Shown: positions 43,866 to 54,348, numbered from the stretch's first letter. The stretch is 61,181 nucleotides of DNA from Candidatus Gastranaerophilales bacterium (GCA_944325095.1 CALUYV010000002.1:1-61181), one strand, 5' to 3'. The notes: generated by a model from the sequence alone, not told the origin. A program made the numbers and translations.

Positions 43866-45320
43866 TTACTCCTGAAAATTTATCAAACGTCTTACGCATA
43901 AATAATAAAATCCGTAGAAAAATCCAAGAATAATAACCATTTGAATTACACCCGGAATAGGAACAAATGATTTCAGAAGCCATAGAAGAATTCCGGAAGG
44001 TACAAATGTCGCCGCAAGTCTTAGCATCATTCTCTTAGGAATTTTTACACTGAGCCCTTTTATAACAATTACAATACTCAAAAACCAGTATAAGAAATTT
44101 GTCAAAAGGGTTGCAATACCGACACCTACAAGCCCCATTTCAGGGATAAGAACAATATTCAAAACAACTCCGATAATACCGGAAATAAGTTTTATAATAA
44201 GCCCGATATGAGTTTTATTGGCAAGATGGTATTGAAGAGTTGTATAATCCGCAAGTGCAATAAAAAAGACACCGAAAGAAAAATACGGAACAAGAACGCT
44301 AGCCTCGTACATCTTCGGATTTGAAATAAACAAATGCGTATAATCTACATTATAAATTGAAATAACAATAATAACAGGCAGAGAAACCAGCAGATAATAC
44401 CCCATAAACCTTGAAATAATCGGGCGTACATCTATTTTTGCCTCGTACATATTGATTATCCTCGGGACAGCAGCAACCGTAATCATTGCGAACAATGTCA
44501 GAAGTATTGACATAGTAAGCCCGTATCCCGCTCCGACAAGTGCCGCTTTAGAAAAACCGCTGATACTGTTCATAATAAACTTATTACTCTGCGTAATAAT
44601 CCACGCACTCAATGAGGTTACAGCAATAGGAACTCCGTATTTCATAATAGGAAGTATTGAACTCCACTCAATTCTCTGCGGACGGAACACTTTTAAAATT
44701 TCGCTCTGATACAACAAAAGCATATCTATCAAGGTTATTGAAATTCCCATACTAAGAAGTATTGAGGCTGCCCCAAGGTGCATATATTTTGCAAGATAAA
44801 TCGCAAGCAATATCGTTGCAAACTGATTTAATATGGTTGTAATTGTATATGATACAGGTTTTAATTGGGCTCTTAAAATTTGAGAAAGCAAAGCCCTTAT
44901 TGCAACCGGAATAATCAAAAACAATACACCGAGATAATATTTGAACGGAACATGGAACAAAGAATATAATCCGTCTTTGAACAGCATACAAAGACCGAAC
45001 ATCAAGAGAATATTAATTGTCAAAATAGTAACCAGAGTAGTTACATACTTAGGCAAATCATCCATCAATTGATGATGTCTGAAAAATCTCAGGCCTGACA
45101 TACCTACCCAATCAGAAAATATGATACAAAGGAATGAAAGCATTGCAATTGATATTGTATATAAACCGTACTGCTCCTGAGAAAACAAACCGGTATAAAT
45201 CGGCACCGTAATCATATTACCGAGCATACCGCATAATTTTGACGGCGCATATTTAATCATATCGGTAAATATACCCTTAACTTCTTTTTCCTCGACTTCT
45301 TTATTCTCTATATATTCCAT
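43866..45320 (-). CDS. Polysaccharide/lipid-linked oligosaccharide flippase family protein
   Basis: 484 aa, 12-14 hydrophobic segments. The N-terminal pattern with APSKLCGMLGNMITVPIYTGLFSQEQYGLYTI is typical of the Wzx/MATE-like oligosaccharide flippases. It would move lipid-linked sugars across the cytoplasmic membrane. The gene starts 9 bp after rimO ends on the same strand. No glycosyltransferases lie nearby, so the substrate is unknown. Confidence 0.88.
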   Translation of the reverse strand: MEYIENKEVEEKEVKGIFTDMIKYAPSKLCGMLGNMITVPIYTGLFSQEQYGLYTISIAMLSFLCIIFSDWVGMSGLRFFRHHQLMDDLPKYVTTLVTILTINILLMFGLCMLFKDGLYSLFHVPFKYYLGVLFLIIPVAIRALLSQILRAQLKPVSYTITTILNQFATILLAIYLAKYMHLGAASILLSMGISITLIDMLLLYQSEILKVFRPQRIEWSSILPIMKYGVPIAVTSLSAWIITQSNKFIMNSISGFSKAALVGAGYGLTMSILLTLFAMITVAAVPRIINMYEAKIDVRPIISRFMGYYLLVSLPVIIVISIYNVDYTHLFISNPKMYEASVLVPYFSFGVFFIALADYTTLQYHLANKTHIGLIIKLISGIIGVVLNIVLIPEMGLVGVGIATLLTNFLYWFLSIVIVIKGLSVKIPKRMMLRLAATFVPSGILLWLLKSFVPIPGVIQMVIILGFFYGFYYLCVRRLINFQE

Positions 45321-45329
45321 AATTCTCCT

Positions 45330-46637
45330 TTATAAAATTTCTCCAAACAGATCATATTCATCAGAATTTGTAATCTTAACATTTTCAATATCCCCGGGAA
45401 CAACCTGACGCGTGGAAGATGCATATACCAGCCCGTCAACTTCCGGCGCATCATGCTGAGAGCGCATAATTACAACACCGTCATCAGTATAACCCTCAAC
45501 AATACATGGCAGAATGTTGTCAATATACTTTCTGTTGCATTCAGTTGATATAACCTGCTGAAGTTTCATCAATTTATCTCTTCTCTGCTTTTTAATTTTA
45601 GAAGATATATGACCTTTCAATTTGTCCGAATATGTACCTTTTTCTCTCGAATACTCAAAGGCACCCATCCTGTCAAATTTAACATCTTTTACAAAATTAT
45701 AAAGATGTTCAAATTCTTCTTCTCCTTCTCCGGGATAACCAACAATTAAAGAAGTTCTGACAGTAACACCGGGAATTTTTTGTCTGATTTTATTTACTAA
45801 TTCACGATAATCCATTACAGGACGTTTCATAGCCTCAAGAATCTTAGGATGTGAATGCTGAAGCGGAATATCAACATATTTGACAACCTTGTCCAACTTT
45901 GCAACAGCATCAAGCAATTCATCCGTCATCTGTGTCGGGTATGCATACATAAACCGTATCCAGGATAAATCTTCTATGCCATTAAGCTGTTCCAGCAATT
46001 CCGGCAAAGCCTGCCTGTGATACAAATCCAGACCGTATGAAGATGTATCCTGAGCAATAAGAATAATCTCTCTTACTCCTTTATCTACAAGACTTTTCGC
46101 TTCTTTTACAATATTCTCAACAGGTCTTGAAATATATTTTCCTCTCAATCGCGGAATAACACAATATCCGCAGCGGTAATTACAGCCTTCTCCGATTTTT
46201 AGATAAGAACTTGCTCCGACTGTAATCTGTTGTCTTTCAACATTTTCAGGATAATGATACTCAGGATTTTTATTAACAATACCCGTATATTCTCCATCTC
46301 CTGAAGAAATAGCATCAACAACTTTTACTATTTCTTTTATATCCGAGGTTCCAATCATACCGGACAATTCCGGAATTGCATCCTTCAAATAATGATTGTG
46401 CTTTTGAGGCAGGCAGCCAGCTGCAATAACCTTTTTCCCAGCATCAACCATCCGCAAAAGAGTTTGAACCGACTCTTTTTCTGCATCATGAATAAAAGAA
46501 CAGGTATTCACAATAACAATATCGGCATCACTTTCATCAAGGGTTATCTGATGCCCTTTTTCAGCCAGTATTCCAAGTATTAATTCTGAATCTACAAGAT
46601 TTTTTGCACATCCATGATTTATGAGCGCAATCTTCAT
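45330..46637 (-). CDS. rimO: Ribosomal protein S12 methylthiotransferase RimO
   Basis: 435 aa. Start MKIALINHGCAKNLVDSE, with cysteines of the N-terminal [4Fe-4S] domain in HGCAKN, NTCSF and AAGCLPQ. The radical SAM motif is GCNYRCGYCVIPRLRG, and a C-terminal TRAM-like domain ends the chain. RimO methylthiolates an Asp of ribosomal protein S12. The overall layout favours RimO over MiaB. The flippase gene follows 9 bp downstream. Confidence 0.95.
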   Translation of the reverse strand: MKIALINHGCAKNLVDSELILGILAEKGHQITLDESDADIVIVNTCSFIHDAEKESVQTLLRMVDAGKKVIAAGCLPQKHNHYLKDAIPELSGMIGTSDIKEIVKVVDAISSGDGEYTGIVNKNPEYHYPENVERQQITVGASSYLKIGEGCNYRCGYCVIPRLRGKYISRPVENIVKEAKSLVDKGVREIILIAQDTSSYGLDLYHRQALPELLEQLNGIEDLSWIRFMYAYPTQMTDELLDAVAKLDKVVKYVDIPLQHSHPKILEAMKRPVMDYRELVNKIRQKIPGVTVRTSLIVGYPGEGEEEFEHLYNFVKDVKFDRMGAFEYSREKGTYSDKLKGHISSKIKKQRRDKLMKLQQVISTECNRKYIDNILPCIVEGYTDDGVVIMRSQHDAPEVDGLVYASSTRQVVPGDIENVKITNSDEYDLFGEIL

Positions 46638-46725
46638 AACATACCCTTTTTGTTAATATTAACATTAATTGTAAAAATTTGCCGAAATATTAAAATTTAT
46701 TGACTTTTTGTTATAAAATACTGCT

Positions 46726-48495
46726 ATGAAAGAAGTAGAACTGTTATCTCCGGCAAAAAATTATGAAACCGCAATCGCTGCAATAAATAGCGGTGCAGAT
46801 GCTATTTATATCGGAGCGAGCGATTTTGGAGCCAGAAAAAACGCTCCTAATACCCTTGAAGATATTGAAAAACTTGTAAAATATGCGCACAAATTTTATG
46901 TAAAAGTTCATGTTGCCATTAATACAATTCTTAATAATGAAGAAATTAATAAGGCTGTTGAATTGATAAAAAACCTATATAATATTGGGGTTGATGCCAT
47001 AATAATACAAGACATGGGTCTTATAAAAGCAGCCATTGACGGAAAAATTCCCGAAATACCGCTTCACGCAAGTACACAATGTAACAACAGAACACTTGAA
47101 AAAGTTAAGTTTTTCGATACTTTAGGACTATCAAGAGTCATCCTTGCAAGAGAACTGTCAATAGAAAATATCAAAGAAATTTGCAAGAATACTTCATGCG
47201 AAATAGAAACTTTTATCCATGGAGCACTCTGTGTATCCTACAGCGGGCAATGTTACATTTCTTATAATAACGGCGGAAGGTCTGCCAATAGAGGAGAATG
47301 CGCACAGCCTTGCAGAATGAGATACTCATTAGTTGATTCTGCAGGAAAATATCTGTTTAAAGACAAATACCTGCTGTCTTTAAAGGATTTTAACGCATCT
47401 TCTCGAATAAAAGAATTAATTGATGCCGGAGTCAAATCCTTTAAAATTGAAGGAAGGCTTAAAGACATAAATTATGTAAGAAATGTTACCGCATACTACA
47501 GCAATTTAATAGACAAATATGCCCACAGAACCTCCTCCGGTAAAGTTTTCCTTGATTTTAAACCCGATATTAATAAAACTTTCAACAGAGGTTATACTAC
47601 ATACTTTCTCGAAGGCAGAGAGCAGTGCTTTAACTTTCTCTCGCCTAAATCACGAGGAGAAAAACTCGGTAAAGTTAAACGGGTAGCCAAAAACTATTTT
47701 GAAATAGACGCAGATATACACCCGCAAGACGGAATCTGCTTCATTCAGGATGGTGAAATGACAGGTTTTCTCATAAATAAAGTTGATGGGGATAAAATAT
47801 ATCCGAACTCAATGAACGGATTGAAAACCGGAACAATTTTATACAGAAATCTTGATTTTGAATTTGAAAAAACACTTAAAAATTCCAAAACCAGCCGAAA
47901 AATAGGTATAAATATATCAATTTCAGGCTGGGAAATCTGCATAACAGATGAAGATAATAACTCAATTTCAGATAAACTGCCTGCCGGAGAACTACCGAAA
48001 AATATAGGCAAAGCGGAAGAAAATTTGATTTCGCAATTTCAAAAAACCGGAGGCAGTGATTTTTATGTTAAGAATATTGAAGTTAAAGATAAAGAGATTT
48101 ACTTTTTACCGTTATCGGTTATTAATGACTTCAGGCGGAGTCTGCTGGATAAACTTATGCAAAAAAGACTTGAAAATTACAAAAGAGATGTGCAAAAACC
48201 TATTCATTATACGATTTATCCAGACAGGCATCTTGACTACCACGCAAACATTTTTAATGCAGAGGCTCAAAAATTTTATGAAGAATGTAAAGTTTGTTCA
48301 ACAGAACCTGCTCTTGAATCATTAAGTAATATTAAGCAGGGCACAGAACTAATGCGCACAAAACATTGCTTAAAATATGCGGCAAATCTCTGCGGAAAGC
48401 CTTGTAAACCACTGTTTCTGGTTGATAAAAACAACACGAAATATCCGCTGAAATTTGATTGTAAAAACTGCGAAATGGTCATTCTGAAACCATAA
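46726..48495 (+). CDS. Peptidase U32 family protein (RlhA/TrhP-like)
   Basis: 589 aa. N-terminal TIM-barrel-like part with LLSPAKNYETAIAAINSGADAIYIG and the U32 signature EIETFIHGALCVSYSGQCYIS, plus cluster cysteines in RGECAQPCRM. Family members include tRNA- and 23S rRNA-hydroxylation factors; which one this is cannot be told. A C-terminal cysteine-rich tail (CKVCSTEP, CGKPCKP, CKNCEM) could bind metal. No Shine-Dalgarno sequence; TATAAA lies 8 bases before the ATG, as for nadK. Confidence 0.88.
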   Translation: MKEVELLSPAKNYETAIAAINSGADAIYIGASDFGARKNAPNTLEDIEKLVKYAHKFYVKVHVAINTILNNEEINKAVELIKNLYNIGVDAIIIQDMGLIKAAIDGKIPEIPLHASTQCNNRTLEKVKFFDTLGLSRVILARELSIENIKEICKNTSCEIETFIHGALCVSYSGQCYISYNNGGRSANRGECAQPCRMRYSLVDSAGKYLFKDKYLLSLKDFNASSRIKELIDAGVKSFKIEGRLKDINYVRNVTAYYSNLIDKYAHRTSSGKVFLDFKPDINKTFNRGYTTYFLEGREQCFNFLSPKSRGEKLGKVKRVAKNYFEIDADIHPQDGICFIQDGEMTGFLINKVDGDKIYPNSMNGLKTGTILYRNLDFEFEKTLKNSKTSRKIGINISISGWEICITDEDNNSISDKLPAGELPKNIGKAEENLISQFQKTGGSDFYVKNIEVKDKEIYFLPLSVINDFRRSLLDKLMQKRLENYKRDVQKPIHYTIYPDRHLDYHANIFNAEAQKFYEECKVCSTEPALESLSNIKQGTELMRTKHCLKYAANLCGKPCKPLFLVDKNNTKYPLKFDCKNCEMVILKP

Positions 48496-48506
48496 AGACA
48501 AAATAT

Positions 48507-49058
48507 CTATTTTATTAGATTTTGAATTTCCTTGAAATTACTATGCTTTGAAGTCTTTAGAAGTTCAAAAAGGACAATTTCGACACTTGTTATATACGCA
48601 CCGTATTGCCTCATTAATTCTATACCGGTATTATGCTCGGCTTCAGAGCGGCTTGAAGAAGCGTTTTTAACAACATGAACCTCAAAACCTTCTTTTAACA
48701 ATTCTTGCACAGTTTGAAGCAGGCAGATATGGGTTTCTATACCGCAAATAAAAATTTGAGAAATGCCTTTTGCTTTTAATTCGTTTATTTTCTCGTGTAT
48801 ATTTGTTTCCTGCAAGGCTGAAAATGATGTTTTCTCACTCAAAAAAGTATTTTCTGGTAATGATTCGGCAACAGAACTAACAGTTCCGCCGAGCCCTTTA
48901 GGGTATTGTTCGGTAACTATCGTATCTATCCCCAGGATTTGTGCAGTTTTTGCGAGTTTTACCGTATTTTGCGCAACTGTATCACCATTATTTGCTGCTT
49001 TTACCAACTTATCCTGTATATCAATTATAATTAAAGCACTTGATTCAATATTTAACAT
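48507..49058 (-). CDS. Isochorismatase-like cysteine hydrolase
   Basis: 183 aa. Catalytic Asp in LIIIDIQDKLV, Lys in SEKTSFSAL, and Cys in FICGIETHICLLQT with the preceding cis-peptide motif. Family members hydrolyse amides or isochorismate-like substrates; the substrate here is unknown. ATG start; the degenerate GGDEF gene ends 12 bp upstream on the same strand, so the two may be co-transcribed. Confidence 0.92.
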   Translation of the reverse strand: MLNIESSALIIIDIQDKLVKAANNGDTVAQNTVKLAKTAQILGIDTIVTEQYPKGLGGTVSSVAESLPENTFLSEKTSFSALQETNIHEKINELKAKGISQIFICGIETHICLLQTVQELLKEGFEVHVVKNASSSRSEAEHNTGIELMRQYGAYITSVEIVLFELLKTSKHSNFKEIQNLIK

Positions 49059-49069
49059 TTTTACCTCTT

Positions 49070-50311
49070 TTAATATGCACTTCTTTTATACTCATCCTTC
49101 AACTGCCTGAGAAGAGAAATCAGTAATTTATCCGTTAATTTGTTCAATGGAATTTCTGATTTCGTATTTTCGGCACTATCTAAACCGCTGTGATTAATCT
49201 CCAGTTTAAATTTCGCAAACCCGTCATACATTAGCACCAGTTCGCTGTGAACTTTGTCATTTTTAAGACTGAACACACATTCTATATTGTTTGCATACTG
49301 GCTGACCTGCGTATTTGTCAATTTTGTTTCGTAAGTCTTTTGATAACGATAAAAAATCGGAGTTATAACATTTTCCATTTTGTTTGTAAACGCATTTTTA
49401 AACAACTTATATTCTTTTGTTTTTGTTTCAGACACATCATCTTCAAGCCATGTATTCTGAACATCAATATTATCTTCAAGACATACAGCAAGAACATCAT
49501 TTTGTAATGCCGAAACAAGTCCGTCATTAGAATTTTTCTCAAGAGTTTCAAATGAATTTATGCCGATTTTTGAAATTCCGGCACGCAATTTAAAATTTTC
49601 ACCCATTTTATCCTGAATTTTTTGAAGAACGGTTTTAGTACCGATTAAATCAATATTCGGCAGTATAATATAGAATTTGCCGCCTCTTGCCTGTGCTATG
49701 ATATCATCTTCTCTGAGATTCGCTTTGAGAACACGGGCAAGACGATTTGTTGAAACTTTTGTTTTGTTTGAATCATCCAGTGATAATATCGTAAATGTGC
49801 CGTATCTGATTTTTAAATCTTCAGTTAGATCAATAAACACATCTTTTAAATATTTTTGATGATACAAGCCGGTTTTGCTGTCTATAACTCCCATAACTTT
49901 CAAAAATTTCTGATTTCTGGAGTTTTCATCTTTTTGCATCCGGTATTTGAAACAATTAACTGCTTTAATCATAAAATCATAATCATCAGAATTTATTGAA
50001 AGATAATCGTAAATCCCGTCATCATAGGCTTTCAGTATCAATTCCAGATTTATTTTATTTAACACAAGCAATACTTCGACATCCGGATTAACCTGTTTTA
50101 TCGTTTTTACATATTTTAGTGTTAAATCAACATCTTCATCTTCAACAAGAATAACAAGACTGAATAGGGATTCTTTCAGAGCATTTTTAATATTAGAGTA
50201 TGTACAGGTTCTTATATTATCATTTTTCCTGAGCAGCACCAACTTCTCCAAAACGATTTTTTCGGTTTCGGGATTGTCGGTAATTAAAATTATATTATTA
50301 TTATCAATCAT
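49070..50311 (-). CDS. Receiver-like plus degenerate GGDEF protein
   Basis: 413 aa. Residues ~1-125 look like a REC fold without a clear phosphoacceptor (IILITDNPETEKIVLEKL). A linker leads to a GGDEF-type domain (~138-295): DSKTGLYHQKYLKDV at its start, then ARGGKFYIILPNID at the position of RxGGDEFxxIL. The active-site Asp/Glu are replaced (GGKFY), so it is unlikely to make cyclic-di-GMP; it could bind GTP or act as a sensor. The C-terminal ~110 residues are unassigned. It lies 6 bp after ftsX and shares its strand, so it is probably co-transcribed with ftsEX. Confidence 0.8.
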   Translation of the reverse strand: MIDNNNIILITDNPETEKIVLEKLVLLRKNDNIRTCTYSNIKNALKESLFSLVILVEDEDVDLTLKYVKTIKQVNPDVEVLLVLNKINLELILKAYDDGIYDYLSINSDDYDFMIKAVNCFKYRMQKDENSRNQKFLKVMGVIDSKTGLYHQKYLKDVFIDLTEDLKIRYGTFTILSLDDSNKTKVSTNRLARVLKANLREDDIIAQARGGKFYIILPNIDLIGTKTVLQKIQDKMGENFKLRAGISKIGINSFETLEKNSNDGLVSALQNDVLAVCLEDNIDVQNTWLEDDVSETKTKEYKLFKNAFTNKMENVITPIFYRYQKTYETKLTNTQVSQYANNIECVFSLKNDKVHSELVLMYDGFAKFKLEINHSGLDSAENTKSEIPLNKLTDKLLISLLRQLKDEYKRSAY

Positions 50312-50317
50312 TAAATA

Positions 50318-51217
50318 CTAAACCCGAAGATGTTTTTTAATACACCAGAAACTTCCGATAGCACCGAACAAAATACTCATAGAGAACATAACAAGAAGAA
50401 CAATGCCCTGCGCATTTGCAGACACCGGCACCATGAAAAATTTATGGACATTATTAAGTCCAGATTGAACATAATGCAGCGGAACCAGCGCAAGCAAAGA
50501 ACCCGCCAAACCGTAAAAAGCACCCTGCATAATGAACGGAAATCTTATATACCAGTTGCTTACACCCATAAGCCGCATTATTTCTATTTCTTCTTTTCTC
50601 GATTGAATAACAAGTTGTATTGTATTGTTAATAATGGTAATTGTTAATAAGCCCATTATACCTATAACTACAAGAGTTATTGTTTTTATAACATGGTTTA
50701 TGAGTTCAATCTTTTGAGCAAGATCTTTTGCATAATTCATATCTTCAACAGACTGAATTTGTTTAATGTTATTAAACACACCTTCAAGGCTTTCCGGATT
50801 ATCAACTTTTACCCGCAATGTATCAGGCAAAGGATTATCAATATTCGGCAGACTCATTTCATTTTTGAGCCTGCTCCAGGACTGCGCCTTCGGAATTAGA
50901 GTAATCTTTTCGACATGGTCAAATCGTTGAATTTCACTTTTTACAATAGCCGCATCGGTATTATTTTTAAGATATACGGAAATTTCAAGAGCACTGCCGA
51001 GTTCTTTTGAAAATGACGAGATAGAAATAGCAGTACGAAAGCAAGCACCAAAAATCATCAAAATGGCTGCCATTGTTGTAATTATTATAACATTCATCCA
51101 GCCGGTTCTGAAGATATCACTCAGAGTCTGCATTCCAAGTCTGTAAAATATTCTCAATTCACACAGCCACCCCTTAGGAATCTGGCTTTTTACATTTGCT
51201 TTTAGATTTTTATTCAT
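50318..51217 (-). CDS. ftsX: Cell division protein FtsX (ABC permease)
   Basis: 299 aa. Four membrane segments (~42-62, ~180-200, ~230-250, ~270-290) with a long extracytoplasmic loop after the first, the FtsX/MacB-like layout. Partner of FtsE; the pair activates peptidoglycan hydrolases at the septum. It overlaps ftsE by 8 bp. Confidence 0.93.
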   Translation of the reverse strand: MNKNLKANVKSQIPKGWLCELRIFYRLGMQTLSDIFRTGWMNVIIITTMAAILMIFGACFRTAISISSFSKELGSALEISVYLKNNTDAAIVKSEIQRFDHVEKITLIPKAQSWSRLKNEMSLPNIDNPLPDTLRVKVDNPESLEGVFNNIKQIQSVEDMNYAKDLAQKIELINHVIKTITLVVIGIMGLLTITIINNTIQLVIQSRKEEIEIMRLMGVSNWYIRFPFIMQGAFYGLAGSLLALVPLHYVQSGLNNVHKFFMVPVSANAQGIVLLVMFSMSILFGAIGSFWCIKKHLRV

Positions 51218-51887
51218 AAGTACCTGCTTGTATATCTCTTACTATCTGACCTTGATCTAAAGTTATTACACGTTTTCTGAAGTAGTCAACCATTGCATTA
51301 TCATGTGTGGAAACTATGACTGTAATTCCTCTTTGATTAATCTGATCGAGAATCTGCATAATTTCCATAGAGTTTTTAGGGTCAAGATTACCCGTAGGCT
51401 CATCCGCAATAAGCAAAGGCGGGCCGTTTACAATTGCTCTGGCTATCCCGACACGTTGCTGCTCACCGCCTGATAACTCACTCGGCTTTGCTTTTATTTT
51501 GTCGGTCAGACCTACTATTTTTAATGCTCCGTGAACCCTTGCATCTATTTCTCTGCTGCTGATACCGAGCGTTCTGATTACATAAGCCACATTATCATAA
51601 ACAGATTGGTTCTGAAGCAGTTTATAATCTTGAAAAACAATTCCCATACAACGACGAAGATTAGGAATCCGGTTGCTTGCAATATTTGCAATATTCAAAC
51701 CGCCGATGGAAATAATCCCGTTAGTAGGTTTTTCTTCTGCATATAACAACTTCATAAGGGTTGATTTTCCTGCCCCTGAAGCCCCTACGATAAAAACAAA
51801 TTCTCCGGAATGAATTTCCAAATCAATATTTTTTAACGCAAAATTATCATTCTTATAACGTTTTGTCACATGTTGAAATGTTATCAT
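51210..51887 (-). CDS. ftsE: Cell division ATP-binding protein FtsE
   Basis: 225 aa ABC ATPase. Walker [10 protein letters not shown], signature [13 protein letters not shown], Walker [13 protein letters not shown] and switch His in STHD. Overlaps ftsX, so the two are translationally coupled. Transketolase C-half lies 15 bp upstream. Confidence 0.95.
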   Translation of the reverse strand: MITFQHVTKRYKNDNFALKNIDLEIHSGEFVFIVGASGAGKSTLMKLLYAEEKPTNGIISIGGLNIANIASNRIPNLRRCMGIVFQDYKLLQNQSVYDNVAYVIRTLGISSREIDARVHGALKIVGLTDKIKAKPSELSGGEQQRVGIARAIVNGPPLLIADEPTGNLDPKNSMEIMQILDQINQRGITVIVSTHDNAMVDYFRKRVITLDQGQIVRDIQAGTYE

Positions 51888-51901
51888 TTATTATTCCCTT
51901 G

Positions 51902-52855
51902 TTATTTTAATTTATTATAGATTGTTTTGATTCTTTTTGCCAGTCCGGCGGAATTTAATCCGTAATATTCAAGCAAATCTTCCGCACTGCCGCTTTGTCC
52001 GAATTCATCATTAATACCGATTCTACATACTTTTGTCGGATATTTTTCAGATAAAGCCTCGCATATTGCTGAGCCGAGTCCGCCGATAACGGAATGATTT
52101 TCAACAGTTATAACAAGATTTGTTTTCTTCGCACTGTTAACAACCGTTTCAGTATCAAGCGGCTTTATTACCGGAACATTTATAACTTCAACAGATATAT
52201 TATCCTTTTTTAATTCTTCTGCTGCAATAAGGACTTCCGCAAGAGTTTCACCGTTGGTAAATACGGAAACATCAACTCCTTCGGTTAGTACATCAGCCTT
52301 TTTAAAATCAAAATGATAATGACTGTCATATATATCCGGAACACTGGTACGTGCTATCCTTATATACATCGGGCCGGCATGCAAAGAGGCATATTTTATA
52401 ACTTCTTCACATTCTCTGCAATCGGCAGGAACAATGACACTCATATTAGGAATACTGCGCATTAAAGAGATATCTTCAAGTGCCTGATGGGTAGCACCGT
52501 CTTCCCCGACAGTTATACCGCCATGCGTTCCGATAATTTTCACATTAAAATTCGGATAACAAACAGCGTTTCTAATCTGATCATAAGTTCTGCCGGTGAC
52601 AAACATGGCAAAACTTGCAACAAAAGGTATCTTGCCCTCCGATGCCAGACCTGCCGCTGTCGCAATCATGTCCTGTTCTGCAATACCTGAATTAAAGAAT
52701 CTGTCCGGAAATTTATCTCCAAACATTTTAGTCTGAGTCGAGCATGCCAAATCTGCATCCATGACCACAATTTTTTCATTTAATTCCCCTAAATCTGCTA
52801 AAGTTTTTCCAAAAACTTTTCTGATTGATTTTTTGTTATCTGTGTCTATCTTCAT
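51902..52855 (-). CDS. Transketolase, C-terminal (pyrimidine-binding) subunit
   Basis: 317 aa. Contains the Pyr-binding part with catalytic-type Glu in NSGIAEQDMIATAAGLA, and HGGITVGEDGATHQALEDI, plus the C-terminal domain. This is the second half of a split transketolase of the type found in clostridia and archaea. The N-terminal, diphosphate-binding half would normally be immediately upstream; here the upstream neighbour is on the other strand, so that half must lie elsewhere. Role: non-oxidative pentose phosphate pathway, or a DXS-like reaction. Confidence 0.88.
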   Translation of the reverse strand: MKIDTDNKKSIRKVFGKTLADLGELNEKIVVMDADLACSTQTKMFGDKFPDRFFNSGIAEQDMIATAAGLASEGKIPFVASFAMFVTGRTYDQIRNAVCYPNFNVKIIGTHGGITVGEDGATHQALEDISLMRSIPNMSVIVPADCRECEEVIKYASLHAGPMYIRIARTSVPDIYDSHYHFDFKKADVLTEGVDVSVFTNGETLAEVLIAAEELKKDNISVEVINVPVIKPLDTETVVNSAKKTNLVITVENHSVIGGLGSAICEALSEKYPTKVCRIGINDEFGQSGSAEDLLEYYGLNSAGLAKRIKTIYNKLK

Positions 52856-53111
52856 CTATATCCTCAAATATATCTTGATTTCAGGCGATTTTTAACCCTT
52901 ACAAAGATAATTTTAGCATAAAAAATTTATCTTTCCAACGCAAATAATTTACAAAAAATGAACAGGCTGTATTACGCTAACTGCAAGGGTTTTCAAATTT
53001 AATGTAAAGTTTTATTAAAAATCAACGAAAAAATAGCAATATTTTATCTTCACCTACATTTAAACGGTAGAATAGTAATAGACTCGAATTTATAAAAGAA
53101 AGGAAGTTTAA

Positions 53112-54269
53112 ATGAACCAAGTTCCAATCGTACCGATGAATCCTAATGTATATCAGCAGCAGCCTGCTTATATTCCGGTACAGCAACAACAACCAAAATT
53201 AAACGCAGTAAACATTGAAATCAATAATCCTTCAGTGGGTACTCAGGGTGCAGCACAACCGCAATATGCGCCGGTAACAGCGCCATATTACACTTACCCG
53301 CAGGCACCAATCTATAATTATCCGCAGCCTCAGGCTCCGGTATATTGCCCGGCACCGGCTGCATTACCGGCTCCTGTTGAAGCACCTGTAGCAGTACAAA
53401 CTGCACCGGCACCAACTCCAGCACCGGCATCAACTCCAGCACCGGCATCAACTCCAGCTCCAGCTCCAGTTTCAACGCCGGCTCCGGCACCTGCTCCGGC
53501 ACCGACAGTTAATGCTCCGCAAATTAACAACAACGCTCCGGCAGCACCTGTAGCAATTGAAACAACTCAAGCAAAAGCACCGGAAGTTCCGGCACCTGTT
53601 GTAACTGCTCCATCTGCACAAACAGTTGAGCAAAAACCGGAAATCGTTCAACCGGAAACTGTTGCTCCTCAAGTTGATATAAATGCTTTCATTTCTAAAT
53701 TAACAAACCCTGATTTTGATGTTCAGGCTGCAGGAATGGAAGAAATCGCAAACTTAATTAAAACCGCTCCGGAAAAAGCAACAGAATTACTTGAACCAAA
53801 AGTTTTTGAATCATTAGCAAATATTGTTAACTTCGACTCAACCGGATTGGCTGAAGCAACAAAAGAACAACTTGCAGCCAGAGAAAAAATAGTAACCGGC
53901 AAAGAAGTTACTGAAGAAGAAAAACAACTCGCTAATACAATAACACCTAAAGAACAGGCAGAAAGAAACAAAAGTTATGCATTGTTCACAACTGCAATAA
54001 TGCAAAAACTCTATCTGGATGAAGTTGCAAGATTGTCAACTCAACCGGTTCCGTTAACAGATTTACCTGGTGCGGTTAATGTTGTTAACAACTTAAAAGA
54101 CAACCCGGATCCAATGATTAGAGCATCAGCTATTGAAGCTTTAAGTTTCATCCAAAGACCTGAATACAAGAAAGATTTAACAACCGTATTCAATGTAGCA
54201 ACAAATGATTCAGATCCAAGCGTTGCTGAAGCAGCAAAAGTTGCACTTGACAAGTTAAATCAAATCTAA
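53112..54269 (+). CDS. Pro/Ala/Gln-rich protein with HEAT-like C-terminus
   Basis: 385 aa. Residues 1-75 are Gln/Pro/Tyr-rich; ~75-180 are low-complexity Pro-Ala-Thr repeats (PAPTPAPASTPAPAS). From ~195 the chain is helical, with HEAT-like repeats (ASAIEALSFIQRPEYKK, SVAEAAKVALDKLNQ). No signal peptide. Likely a cytoplasmic scaffold. Strong GAAAGGAAG site. Ends at a shared terminator. Confidence 0.8.
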   Translation: MNQVPIVPMNPNVYQQQPAYIPVQQQQPKLNAVNIEINNPSVGTQGAAQPQYAPVTAPYYTYPQAPIYNYPQPQAPVYCPAPAALPAPVEAPVAVQTAPAPTPAPASTPAPASTPAPAPVSTPAPAPAPAPTVNAPQINNNAPAAPVAIETTQAKAPEVPAPVVTAPSAQTVEQKPEIVQPETVAPQVDINAFISKLTNPDFDVQAAGMEEIANLIKTAPEKATELLEPKVFESLANIVNFDSTGLAEATKEQLAAREKIVTGKEVTEEEKQLANTITPKEQAERNKSYALFTTAIMQKLYLDEVARLSTQPVPLTDLPGAVNVVNNLKDNPDPMIRASAIEALSFIQRPEYKKDLTTVFNVATNDSDPSVAEAAKVALDKLNQI

Positions 54270-54295
54270 ATAACACCGAAAATTCCTTTCTTTAA

Positions 54296-54324
54296 AAATA
54301 AAGCCCCCATAAGGGGCTTTATTA
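54296..54324. terminator. Bidirectional terminator
   Basis: AATAAAGCCCC pairs with GGGGCTTTATT around CATAA, between two convergent genes. Confidence 0.85.
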
Positions 54325-54348
54325 CTATGTAAAAATATATAAAAATAC

